From NCBI RefSeq assembly GCF_923079645.1, contig NZ_CAKLPY010000001.1:1446001-1510000 (forward strand): a stretch of DNA of 64,000 nucleotides, read 5' to 3'. Source of the stretch: Emticicia aquatica (GTDB taxonomy: Bacteria; Bacteroidota; Bacteroidia; Cytophagales; Spirosomataceae). The position numbers and the translations under genes are program-made. A model generated the notes under the pieces. It searched no databases. It saw only the letters and a program-made list of their open reading frames with translations, and was not told the origin of the DNA. Positions 1-8,397 of the stretch are shown here, in pieces. Each line of letters opens with the position of its first letter. Position 1 is the first letter of the stretch.

Positions 1-930
1 ATATCTGAAAAAATTTATTCAACCGAAATATTAGCTAATTATTATGCCGATATAAATGACTATAAAAATGCTTTTAAGTTAATACAGGAATCGAATGTAC
101 TAAAAGATTCAAGTGCAAAAATAGAATCTGAAGAACTTTCAAGGGATTTACTTACAAAGTATGAAACTGAAAAGAAAGAAACGCAAATAAAGTTGTTGAA
201 TGAAGAAACTAAAAATGCAAATTTTCAAAAAAACGCTTACTTAATTGGTGGACTTTTCACTATAATATTGGCTGGATTTATAGTTTTTTCACTACAAAAT
301 AGAAATAAGTTAAAGTATTTCGAAGCACAACAAAATTTAAGAAACCGAATAGCTGCCGACCTCCACGATGAAATCGGTAGTACTTTGAGCAGTATTTCAA
401 TTTTGTCAGAAATTGTGGCATTTCAACAAAAAAAGAAAGAATATAAACCTGAAATTATGCTGCAAGTAAGTAATGACGCCCGTGATGTAATTGATAAAAT
501 GGACGATATTATTTGGACAATAAATCCTGAGAATGATGACTTTTATAACCTTGAAACTCGAATAAAGTCTTTTTCCATTCCTTTGTTTGAATCGAAGGAC
601 ATTGATTTTAAATTTGATTTTTCTCCAGAATTGGAAACAATTAAAATTGACATGGGTAAACGTCGGGATATTTATTTGATTTTGAAAGAAGCTATCAATA
701 ATTTGGTTAAGTATAGTCAATGCAAAAATGCAACGATTAAGGGTTCATTTGTAGATAACAAGCTGATAATAAGCACAATAGATGATGGAATTGGTTTTGA
801 AACAAATATTGAATCATTAAGAAACGGACAAAAAAACATGAGCGTTAGAGCTAGTAAAATTGGGGCTGACTTTAAAATTGAAAGTAAGATTGGTCATGGA
901 ACAACTGTAAATTTGGAAATTATTTTATGA
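1..930 (+). CDS. TPR-type sensor histidine kinase, 5' end missing
   Basis: The reading frame is open from the first base of the window, so the gene starts to the left; 309 residues are visible. They show the end of a helical TPR-like region and a short coiled coil, one membrane helix (codons around 235-300), a HisKA_3 dimerisation domain with phospho-acceptor histidine in ADLHDEIG (codon 364-366), and a HATPase domain with N-box EAINNL and G1 box DDGIGF. This is the layout of Bacteroidota NarX/LytS-like kinases with cytoplasmic catalytic parts. The stop codon overlaps the start of the next kinase by four bases (ATGA), so they are translationally coupled. The catalytic part is very close to that of the next gene, which points to tandem duplication. 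A TTG at 193 and other internal starts are not credible, because similarity and an open frame continue upstream. Confidence 0.93.
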   Translation: MSEKIYSTEILANYYADINDYKNAFKLIQESNVLKDSSAKIESEELSRDLLTKYETEKKETQIKLLNEETKNANFQKNAYLIGGLFTIILAGFIVFSLQNRNKLKYFEAQQNLRNRIAADLHDEIGSTLSSISILSEIVAFQQKKKEYKPEIMLQVSNDARDVIDKMDDIIWTINPENDDFYNLETRIKSFSIPLFESKDIDFKFDFSPELETIKIDMGKRRDIYLILKEAINNLVKYSQCKNATIKGSFVDNKLIISTIDDGIGFETNIESLRNGQKNMSVRASKIGADFKIESKIGHGTTVNLEIIL

Positions 931-2837
931 ATGGTCAAGCTCTGAAAAAACAATTAAAGATAAGTAATATCAAAAAGATTATTACTTTTTTCATTATCCT
1001 TCTATCCAATGCTACTATTTGTTGGGCAAATAGTCAATCAGATTCTCTAAATACGCTTCTGAAAAAAATGCCTAAAGACACTAATTATGTTAGGACAGCA
1101 GAACGATACGTATGGCAACTAATGAACCCTTTGGATGATGTAAAAAAAGCGGACTCTGTTATTAAGGAAACAGAAAAGCTTGCTCTAAAAATAAAAGATT
1201 ATGAGGGTTATGCACGCTTGCATTGGTACGCTGGATTATTGAAATACCGAAATATAGAACCTTATGAGGCACTAAAATACATTGAGAAAGTTGAAGTAAT
1301 GATTAATAAATATCATCTTTCTAATCATCTTTTACAAAAAGTTTATACATTATATGGTTCGTGTTACAATCATATTAATGAATTTGAGAAAGCCTTGAAA
1401 TACTATTATAAAGCAATAGAATTGACAGAAAAATACAATCTGCGTGAATATATCACACAAGCATATTTAGGTGTCTATGAAATTTATCAAATTTCAGATA
1501 TGGCAAAAGCACTTACCTACATTAAAAAAATTCAAGAAGCAACCTATAAAGACACCGACTATTCGATGCGGTTTTTAGGTGAACATGCACTCTTCAACTA
1601 TGGAATAATTATAAAAGATTTTAACTATGCACTTGAGCATTTAAAAAAATCAGAACACTTTGCCATCAAGTATTGTCGAAAATCAATGATTATTAATTGC
1701 TGGGTGGGTTATGGACATCTCTATGCTTATTTAAACAATCTTGACGAGGGTTTAGTATATTTATATAAAGCAAAAAAACTGGCTGAAGAATTAAATATAG
1801 ATGTTAGAAAGGCCCAAGTGTATGGTGGACTGGGTCACTACTTTTTGCTACAAAAAAAATATAAAGAATCAGAAATGTATTTCTTAAAAATGCTTGAATT
1901 AAGTAAAAAAGACAATTTTGGTTTAGGACAAAAGGAAGTTTATGAAGTACTCAGTGAAATTGCCGTAAAAACAAATAATTATCGTAAAGCCTATAATTAT
2001 CAAAGCCTAGCACATACAATTAATGATTCTTTATTCTCCTCAAACTTAGCTTCTAAAATAAATAAGCTCGAAAAAGAAAAACAGGACGCAAATATAAAAG
2101 TACTTGAATTGTCAAACAAGAATTCTGTATTTCAACGAAATATCATTCTTTTTACAGGAATTTTAAGCCTTATGTTTGCGATTGTGATAATTATTCTAAT
2201 TCTAAACCGTAATAAATTAAAACGATTCAAAGAAGAACAAATTCTCAGAAATCGAATTGCAGCAGATTTGCATGATGAAATTGGCAGTACATTGAGCAGT
2301 ATTTCAATTTTGTCAGAATTGGTAGCCTATCAACAAAAAAAAGGTGATTTTGAGCCAGAAATAATGCAACAAGTAAGTAATGATTCAAGAGAAGTGATTG
2401 ATAAAATGGATGATATTATTTGGACAATCAATCCAGAAAACGATGCGTTTTATAACCTTGAAACTCGTTTAAAATCTTTTGCAATACCATTATTTGAGTC
2501 GAAAGACATTGAATTCAAATTTGAATTTTCACCAGAACTTGAATCAGTTAAAATTGACATGGGTAAACGTCGTGATATTTATTTAATATTAAAAGAAGCC
2601 ATAAATAATTTAATTAAATATAGTCAATGTAAAAATGCTATTATCCAAGGAACAATTTTTAATAATAAATTGATAATGAGCGTGATAGATGATGGAATTG
2701 GTTTTGAAACAAATGCTAATTTAGGAAAAAATGGACAAAAAAATATAAAAAATAGAGCTAAAAAAATTGGTGGCAGATTATTAGTTGATAGCATTATTGG
2801 CAAAGGAACACTAGTAAAATTAGAAATTACTCTATAA
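927..2837 (+). CDS. TPR-type sensor histidine kinase (complete paralogue)
   Basis: This is a 636-residue sensor kinase. A hydrophobic N-terminal segment (about residues 17-34) looks like a signal peptide, so the TPR region (about 60-370, repeated helical pairs such as EFEKALKYYYKAIEL) should be periplasmic. A coiled coil (about 375-400) and one membrane helix (about 405-427) follow, then HisKA_3 with His449 in ADLHDEIG and a HATPase domain (N-box EAINNL, G1 DDGIGF). It presumably phosphorylates the NarL-type regulator that starts 94 bases downstream. The start overlaps the previous stop as ATGA. From the coiled coil onward it is nearly the same protein as the preceding kinase. The ligand is unknown; family TPR domains often sense through protein or peptide contacts (inference). 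Confidence 0.94.
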   Translation: MNGQALKKQLKISNIKKIITFFIILLSNATICWANSQSDSLNTLLKKMPKDTNYVRTAERYVWQLMNPLDDVKKADSVIKETEKLALKIKDYEGYARLHWYAGLLKYRNIEPYEALKYIEKVEVMINKYHLSNHLLQKVYTLYGSCYNHINEFEKALKYYYKAIELTEKYNLREYITQAYLGVYEIYQISDMAKALTYIKKIQEATYKDTDYSMRFLGEHALFNYGIIIKDFNYALEHLKKSEHFAIKYCRKSMIINCWVGYGHLYAYLNNLDEGLVYLYKAKKLAEELNIDVRKAQVYGGLGHYFLLQKKYKESEMYFLKMLELSKKDNFGLGQKEVYEVLSEIAVKTNNYRKAYNYQSLAHTINDSLFSSNLASKINKLEKEKQDANIKVLELSNKNSVFQRNIILFTGILSLMFAIVIIILILNRNKLKRFKEEQILRNRIAADLHDEIGSTLSSISILSELVAYQQKKGDFEPEIMQQVSNDSREVIDKMDDIIWTINPENDAFYNLETRLKSFAIPLFESKDIEFKFEFSPELESVKIDMGKRRDIYLILKEAINNLIKYSQCKNAIIQGTIFNNKLIMSVIDDGIGFETNANLGKNGQKNIKNRAKKIGGRLLVDSIIGKGTLVKLEITL

Positions 2838-2872
2838 TGATTTAAAATTTGTATGCCATCAATTTATAAAAC

Positions 2873-2918
2873 CATATATTTATTCGATTGTCATTTACAT
2901 TAAAAAGTGTTCAATTTG
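2873..2918 (+). promoter_or_regulatory. Probable promoter/operator of the response-regulator gene
   Basis: An 18-base element at 2873-2890 (catatatttattcgattg) ends in ATTG and is followed 20 bases later by TCAATTTG (2911-2918), which resembles the Bacteroidota -7 box TAnnTTTG. The same 18 bases occur again before the S74 fibre gene (3584-3601), with the same 20-base spacing to an AATTTGC box. The element therefore probably combines the -33 region with an activator site. Which protein binds it is inference; the encoded NarL-type regulator is the obvious candidate. Confidence 0.5.
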
Positions 2919-2931
2919 CTATCCAAACATT

Positions 2932-3576
2932 ATGAGCGAAACAGTGATAAAAGTTGCACTTTACGAAGATAACGACACCCTGCGAACAAGTCTAAGTCAT
3001 TTACTTCAAAGTTCGGAAGAATTCAATTTTTTGGGTTCATATAATTCGCCTGTCGATATTATCCAAAATTGTAACAATACAATGCCTGATGTTATTTTGA
3101 TGGATGTTGATATGCCATTAATGAATGGAATTGATGCCACAAAACTCGTTAAAGAGCAATTTCCACAGATAAATATTTTGATACTAACTGTCTTTGAAGA
3201 CAAAGAAAAACTATTTAGTGCTTTACAAGCAGGAGCATCTGGCTATCTTTTAAAAAAATCAAAAATCATAGAAATTATTGAAGCCATCCATGAAATTTAT
3301 CACGGCGGTTCACCGATGACACCCGCAATTGCACGTAAAGTCTTAGAGTATTTTACGATTCCAAAAATAATCAAAAACGAAGAAAATAATCTTTCAGAAA
3401 GGGAATTAGTCATTTTAAAATGCTTAGTTGATGGCGATAGTTATAAAATGATTGCCTCAAATTGCTATATAAGTATGGGAACTGTGCGTAGCCACATCAA
3501 TAATATCTATAAAAAACTACACGTAAACTCAAAATCAGAGGCAGTTGTAAAAGCATTGAAGGATAAATTGGTTTAA
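2932..3576 (+). CDS. NarL/FixJ-family response regulator
   Basis: A 214-residue two-domain regulator. The receiver domain (1-120) has the acidic pair E12/D13, phospho-acceptor D58 in ILMDVDMP, T86 and K108. The LuxR-type helix-turn-helix follows at about 150-212, with the usual start LSERELVILKCL and recognition helix around MGTVRSHINNIYKKL. It is the natural partner of the two upstream HisKA_3 kinases: the first precedes it by one gene and the second by a 94-base gap. That gap contains its own promoter-like element, so it may be autoregulated apart from the kinases. The ATG is well placed, with no good alternative upstream. Confidence 0.95.
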   Translation: MSETVIKVALYEDNDTLRTSLSHLLQSSEEFNFLGSYNSPVDIIQNCNNTMPDVILMDVDMPLMNGIDATKLVKEQFPQINILILTVFEDKEKLFSALQAGASGYLLKKSKIIEIIEAIHEIYHGGSPMTPAIARKVLEYFTIPKIIKNEENNLSERELVILKCLVDGDSYKMIASNCYISMGTVRSHINNIYKKLHVNSKSEAVVKALKDKLV

Positions 3577-3583
3577 GAAAAAT

Positions 3584-3629
3584 CATATATTTATTCGATT
3601 GACGAGTATTGATTGATTGTAGAAATTTG
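3584..3629 (+). promoter_or_regulatory. Probable promoter/operator of the S74 fibre gene
   Basis: The second copy of the 18-base element (3584-3601) is identical to 2873-2890. It is followed after 20 bases by GAAATTTG (3622-3629), in the place of the -7 box. The start codon at 3659 lies 29 bases further on. Matching sequence and spacing suggest one shared activator for the regulator gene and the fibre gene. Confidence 0.5.
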
Positions 3630-3658
3630 CAAAGTAACCAATCAAACTCGTTATACCC

Positions 3659-5305
3659 ATGAAAAAGATTTTTATATTCTCACTTTTCGCTCAAATATCT
3701 TTAGCTCAGAACGCAGTCGAAATTGCAAATAATAGTATCAGAGTAATTAGTAACTCCTTAGGTTATGGATTGCATAGCACAAGTACAGGCTCTTTCGGGA
3801 CTGCTGGGGTTTTTGAAAATACTTCTGGAGCAGGTATTTCATCAGCTTTGGTTGCTTCAAATGCTGGTTTTGGTTCCGCAATATATTCAACCAATTTCGG
3901 TATTGGAGCTTCGGGCGTTTTTCAAATCTCCAATGCTATATCAATTGCTACAAGTTTAGTTGCACGAACAAACGGGTTAGGTTCCTCAGGCTTATTTGAG
4001 ACCACACTTAATACCAACACAAAACCAACACTATCGAGCCTATCCAATAGTAATAATTACACTTTTCAAGCCATAAATAGTGGTACAGGCATTAATGGTG
4101 GAACTGCAGGATATTTTGAAAACTCTAGTGCATCAAACTTTACCCCTGCTTTGATTGTAAAAAACAATGGTGGATATAATGCCGCTTCATTTAGTATCGA
4201 TAACATAAGTAATTCTAATGACGTTATTGTTGCTACGACAACGGGAACTGGCTCGGCTGCAAGACTTCAATCAAATGGTTCTAATCCTACTTTGGATATC
4301 ATTCAATTGGGAGGCGGAAGAGGCATAAATAGTTATTCTACTGGAATAGCTGGATATTTTAATAGTAGTTCAAGCTATTCAATCATAACAAGTTCGGGTA
4401 ATGTAGGGATTGGTACTATAACACCCGACAAGGCTGGTTTAGTTGTCAATACAGTGGTAGGGAGTACACCAGCCATATTTGGAGAAAATACCGCAGGCGT
4501 TGGATTGGATGTAGCTTGGCCTGGAATATCCTTTAATGGTTACTATAATGTAGGACGTAAACCTTTAGTAGATGGATTTGTGGGCGGTATGAGTATGGAC
4601 CCAACCAATGGTTTGATTCGAATATATAATTCTGCAGCAAGCGGAACAGCTAATACTAATATCTCACAATTTGACAGAGTATATATCAATAATCAAGGTA
4701 AAGTCGGCATAGGCGTTTCATCGCCTGACCAACTTCTTGATGTAAATGGAAGAGCCAGAATAAGACATAATACCTTCACAGCTGGTATCTGGATGAGCAA
4801 TAGTCTCAACAGTATTAATGGAGCTGATGGTGCATTTTATGGAATGAAAAACGATACCGAAGCTGGAATTTATATTGGAAATGCATGGCGATTTTCGGTA
4901 AACAATGCAGGTAATGTATCCGTTGGAGGGACAGTCACAGCTTCATGTGGTGTTTTGGTTTGCTCTGATTTGAGATATAAGAAAAACATTACTTCTCTCA
5001 ACAATTCATTGGAAAATATTCTCCAAATAAACGGTGTACGTTATGATTTTAAGAGAGAAGAATTCCCCGAAAGAAATTTCTCAGATAAAAATCAGATTGG
5101 TTTCATTGCTCAAGAAATTGAAAAATTATTCCCAGAAATGGTATTTACAGACGAAAAAGGCTATAAATCAGTTGATTATGCAAAGTTTACGCCTGTACTT
5201 GTGGAAGCAATTAAAGAATTGAAAAAGGTGAATGATGAATTAAAGTCCAAAAATCATTCACTTGAAAACCGTTTAGATAAAATAGAAGCTATGCTAAGTA
5301 AATAA
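3659..5305 (+). CDS. Exported tail-fibre-like protein with C-terminal S74 intramolecular chaperone
   Basis: A 548-residue protein with a Sec signal peptide (cleavage near LAQNA). Residues 20-430 are Gly/Ser/Thr/Asn-rich, with repeated motifs such as VGIGT and AGYFENSS, like the beta-helical stalks of trimeric fibres. The C-terminal 114 residues are a Peptidase_S74 domain, beginning with SDLRYKKNI. Ser436 and Lys441 occupy the Ser-Lys dyad, five residues apart, that releases this domain by self-cleavage in phage endosialidase and tail spikes. A terminal coiled coil (about 510-545) should drive trimerisation. Bacteroidota carry many such secreted tail fiber domain proteins; their role at the cell surface is poorly known. 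The gene sits just behind a two-component system and shares its promoter element. No phage genes are nearby, so this is not a prophage remnant. Confidence 0.88.
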   Translation: MKKIFIFSLFAQISLAQNAVEIANNSIRVISNSLGYGLHSTSTGSFGTAGVFENTSGAGISSALVASNAGFGSAIYSTNFGIGASGVFQISNAISIATSLVARTNGLGSSGLFETTLNTNTKPTLSSLSNSNNYTFQAINSGTGINGGTAGYFENSSASNFTPALIVKNNGGYNAASFSIDNISNSNDVIVATTTGTGSAARLQSNGSNPTLDIIQLGGGRGINSYSTGIAGYFNSSSSYSIITSSGNVGIGTITPDKAGLVVNTVVGSTPAIFGENTAGVGLDVAWPGISFNGYYNVGRKPLVDGFVGGMSMDPTNGLIRIYNSAASGTANTNISQFDRVYINNQGKVGIGVSSPDQLLDVNGRARIRHNTFTAGIWMSNSLNSINGADGAFYGMKNDTEAGIYIGNAWRFSVNNAGNVSVGGTVTASCGVLVCSDLRYKKNITSLNNSLENILQINGVRYDFKREEFPERNFSDKNQIGFIAQEIEKLFPEMVFTDEKGYKSVDYAKFTPVLVEAIKELKKVNDELKSKNHSLENRLDKIEAMLSK

Positions 5306-5369
5306 AATTATCCTAGATTTCTGAATCATATTATTTACATAAAATTGGGTTGATAATTAAAATAATGAG

Positions 5370-5690
5370 ATGCAAAACAAGCCAAATCCAAAACATTCTC
5401 AACTTATTCAAAATGTTCCAAATCAGGTAATTAGGCTTGAAGGTGTTGAAAATTATACTAGATTTATTTTTGATGATGGTAGTTCAAAATTGATGTCATA
5501 TACTCTAAAAAAATATGATTCAAAACTAAATTTCCCATTTGTAAGAGTAAATAAATCTTGTATTGTTAACTTCAATTTTTGTTTGAGTCTGTGTCAAATA
5601 AACAAAAGAATTCAACTTATTGATGGTTCGGAAATTCAGATTTCACGGAGAAGGTTTGAAGAAGTTTTAAAAAATGTTGTACTAATCTAA
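5370..5690 (+). CDS. Stand-alone LytTR-type DNA-binding protein
   Basis: A 106-residue protein that is essentially one LytTR domain. Its features are the early VIRLEGVENYTRFIF strand pattern, the central FVRVNKSCIVN block and a C-terminal ISRRRFEEVLK helix, which match LytTR proteins (I/V..aenYv.i, FiRvHrSyivN, vpvSR...l). There is no receiver or membrane part. It lies between two fibre-like genes, 65 bases after the first and 13 bases before the second, so it is probably in their transcript and may regulate them. The SCIVN block departs slightly from the usual HrSyiVN. Lone LytTR proteins are known in Bacteroidota; the target here is unknown. Confidence 0.85.
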   Translation: MQNKPNPKHSQLIQNVPNQVIRLEGVENYTRFIFDDGSSKLMSYTLKKYDSKLNFPFVRVNKSCIVNFNFCLSLCQINKRIQLIDGSEIQISRRRFEEVLKNVVLI

Positions 5691-5703
5691 ATTCAAAATA
5701 TTT

Positions 5704-6765
5704 ATGAAAAATTTCGTTTTTTTTATATTATCAATTTTAATTATTAACAATTCGTTAGGACAATCAATTACGATCACACCAATCAGTGGAGTTGATAATG
5801 AGGTGGTCAAGATAAAAAAAGATGGTATCGGAATTGACCACACTGATAACACTCAAACGGTTCGTGTAGGTACTTATGTACATTCAGGTGGTGCCTTTAT
5901 TCAAACCCATTCAGATCATAATTTAAACTTTTCAACAAATAATGGGAACGCTCAAATGACATTAACAACTTCTGGAAAAGTCGGCATTGGTACAACTACA
6001 GTTTCTGCCAATGAAATTATGGAGGTAAATGGCAGAATGAGACTTAGTAGAGGCACATTTGCATCAGGTCTATGGTTTAATAATAGTACAAATGGAACAG
6101 CTATTACCGACGGGGCATTTATTGGCTTAAATAACGAAACTGCTGGCTCGGAAACTGCTGGTTTTTGGTTAAATGGAGCTTTCCGCTGGTTTGTTGATAG
6201 AAATGGAAATACAACACAGAATTCTACAACAATTTCAAGTTTGGCAGGAACTGGTGTTAGAAGCGTATCCGTCGATGCTAATGGAACTTTAACTACTACA
6301 GCCGCTCAAACAAGTTATTTAGCAGTCTCTCCCGCATCATTTCAACCAAGATATAATAACAGTGGTACGTTTACCTCAATTGGTTTATATGGTCATTGCT
6401 ATATGTCAAATGGTTCTACTGATATGATTACTACTGGTATAAATCTACCATCAGGAGCTAGCATCACTAATGCCGAGTTATTTTACATCAATACTGATAA
6501 TACAAAAAGATTTAGATTTCAGATTCAGAGAACAGGATTTAGTAGCCCCATTTTTCAAGGTGTACTTTCGGATATTACAACAACAGTTTCTTCAAGTAAT
6601 AATGATATTAAGAGTATTTTATTTGAAAATGTAGTGAATCGAACAATCGATAATAGTCTTTATAATTACCTCATCCTTATTTATCCCGAAACCACAGGAG
6701 GAGAATTATCAACATGGTCAACAAGCATGTCAATCAAAGGTGTAAAAATTACATATACATTATAG
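5704..6765 (+). CDS. Exported fibre-stalk-like protein without S74 domain
   Basis: A 353-residue protein with a Sec signal peptide (cleavage near LGQS). Residues 80-170 resemble the stalk of the S74 protein two genes upstream: both have a VGIG motif, an EVNGRMRL or DVNGRARI block, then a W-F/M-x-N-S block with DGAF and a WRF or RWF segment. The S74 chaperone is missing. A beta-rich C-terminal domain of about 140 residues, which I do not recognise, ends in KGVKITYTL. It could be a co-assembling fibre component or a surface adhesin (inference). It starts 13 bases after the LytTR gene, and a strong hairpin terminator follows. Confidence 0.75.
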   Translation: MKNFVFFILSILIINNSLGQSITITPISGVDNEVVKIKKDGIGIDHTDNTQTVRVGTYVHSGGAFIQTHSDHNLNFSTNNGNAQMTLTTSGKVGIGTTTVSANEIMEVNGRMRLSRGTFASGLWFNNSTNGTAITDGAFIGLNNETAGSETAGFWLNGAFRWFVDRNGNTTQNSTTISSLAGTGVRSVSVDANGTLTTTAAQTSYLAVSPASFQPRYNNSGTFTSIGLYGHCYMSNGSTDMITTGINLPSGASITNAELFYINTDNTKRFRFQIQRTGFSSPIFQGVLSDITTTVSSSNNDIKSILFENVVNRTIDNSLYNYLILIYPETTGGELSTWSTSMSIKGVKITYTL

Positions 6766-6831
6766 CCAAAATATTAGTTATTTCTTAAATGTAATTTAAA
6801 AGCGACTTCTTACATATTTTAAATTGATTAG

Positions 6832-6883
6832 AAAAAAAATCTCCGAAAAGAATCTAAAAGTTCATTTCTGAGATTTTTTTTTA
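6832..6883 (+). terminator. Rho-independent terminator
   Basis: The arms AAATCTC..GAAA (6837-6849) and TTTC.GAGATTT (6865-6876) pair with one mismatch and run into a stretch of T. It closes the fibre/LytTR transcript. Confidence 0.75.
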
Positions 6884-7060
6884 TTTTCGCATTCATGCTC
6901 AATATCATTATTTATCAATAAAATTCTCCTCACATTTATATGTAGAATTAAATGACGACCTTTTTTAGTCAAATGTGTGAATTTTGTTAATCTTTTGCAC
7001 AATTCTGTAACATTTTTAAGCATAAACATTCTCATCTTTGCAACAAAAAAATCCATACCC

Positions 7061-8395
7061 ATGAAAAAAATATTAAGTTTAGTATTCATTCTTTTTGTTG
7101 CAAATTCTTGCAAAACAAAAGAAATTGTTCCAATCCCGCCAACTTTAGGCATTGTTTCGGCTTCAGAACTATTAATCAACTCTGCCCGTCTTTCGTCCGA
7201 AATAAGTAATTTAGGCAACCAATATATTTCTGAATATGGCTTTGTTTATTCTGAAACAAATGCAGAACCTACCTTGGCTGATAGTAAAATTTCGCATGGA
7301 GCGGTAACGGCCGTCAATGTTTCTTCACTTACATTTTCAGATTTGGTTCAAGGTTTAAAACCAAGCACCAATTATAAAGTTAGAAGTTATGCAACAATAG
7401 CATCAGGAACTATTTTTGGAGCAGTAATCACATTTAATACTTCTGATATTATTCAGCCTGCCATAAAAACTGATGCAGTTATTTTAGTGTTTGAAAATAC
7501 TGCCAAACTTAGAGGAATTCTCGAAAATAAAGGAACTTATGATGTAAGTGAATATGGTATTTGTTGGTCAGCAAGTAATGTTATTCCAACAACTGCCGAT
7601 GCAAAATCTAGCAGAATCAATAACCCTAATGTATTTCCATCCATTTTTACCGAAGATGCAGCCAATCTTACACCAAATACTACCTATTATTTCAGAGCAT
7701 TTGTTGTTTCCAATGGCATAACATCTTATGGTAATGTGCTTACATTCAAGACATTAGCAATAAGACAACCAACTATTGAAACGTTAGCGGCTCAAACAAT
7801 AACTGTAAATTCGGTAAAAGTAAATGGTGTAGTTGCAACACAAGGTTCATACGACATAACCGAATACGGCATTTGCTGGTCGCAAAGATTCACGACTCCA
7901 ACAACAGAACATTCTAAAAGCAAAATTATAGGAAATATATCTAATTTTCCTGCCAACTTTGTCGTAGATATTTATAATTTGCCAGAAGGAGGCACATTTT
8001 ATTATAGGGCTTACGTAATTTCAAATGGAATAACTACCTATGGCGAAGTTTTTACTTATACTTTACATGTAGATGGTTTTCCAAGATTAACGACTGATAA
8101 TTCATTCAATATTTCAAATCTTTCTCAAAGATTACAAGGAACGATTTTAGAAAAAGGCGATTTTGGAATAACTGAATATGGAATGTGTTGGGGCTACGAA
8201 GATGCTTTCACAACGCCAAATACTTGTCAAAATAAAGGTTCAATATTAGGAAGCCCAACAATTTTTCCTAATGTTTTTACCATTGATGCAACCAATCTAA
8301 ATGTTGGAACTGTTTATTTTTATCGTTCGTATTTGATTTCAAATGGCGTTACAACCTTCGGAACACAAAAATATTTTATCATCAGTAATAATTAA
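7061..8395 (+). CDS. Lipoprotein with four fibronectin-III-like repeats
   Basis: A 444-residue protein. The frame is open from a GTG at 6977, but the ATG at 7061 begins a clear lipoprotein signal (hydrophobic core, then NSC with Cys17) and is the better start. Four repeats of about 100 residues follow, each with the pattern EYG-[IMF]-[CV]-[WY], a P-T-x-x-x-x-K/S segment, a N-L-x-x-x-T-x-Y-x-x-R-[AS] strand and S-N-G-[IV]-T-[ST]-[YF]-G. This is the FN3-like repeat common in Bacteroidota surface lipoproteins, usually of unknown ligand. The gene is alone between a terminator and a convergent gene whose end is only two bases away. Function is unknown; surface binding or adhesion is plausible. Confidence 0.82.
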   Translation: MKKILSLVFILFVANSCKTKEIVPIPPTLGIVSASELLINSARLSSEISNLGNQYISEYGFVYSETNAEPTLADSKISHGAVTAVNVSSLTFSDLVQGLKPSTNYKVRSYATIASGTIFGAVITFNTSDIIQPAIKTDAVILVFENTAKLRGILENKGTYDVSEYGICWSASNVIPTTADAKSSRINNPNVFPSIFTEDAANLTPNTTYYFRAFVVSNGITSYGNVLTFKTLAIRQPTIETLAAQTITVNSVKVNGVVATQGSYDITEYGICWSQRFTTPTTEHSKSKIIGNISNFPANFVVDIYNLPEGGTFYYRAYVISNGITTYGEVFTYTLHVDGFPRLTTDNSFNISNLSQRLQGTILEKGDFGITEYGMCWGYEDAFTTPNTCQNKGSILGSPTIFPNVFTIDATNLNVGTVYFYRSYLISNGVTTFGTQKYFIISNN

Positions 8396-8397
8396 AT

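Noticed and set aside
3659..5305. Prophage tail spike
   Set aside because: The S74 domain is phage-like, but the protein has a Sec signal peptide and no structural phage, integrase or lysis gene is near.
6977..7060. GTG-initiated extension of the FN3-like lipoprotein
   Set aside because: The extension would bury the lipoprotein signal; the ATG at 7061 gives a proper leader and lipobox.
6862..7218. 118-residue minus-strand frame
   Set aside because: It overlaps a terminator and the start and signal peptide of the FN3-like lipoprotein, and its sequence has no recognisable domain or signal.
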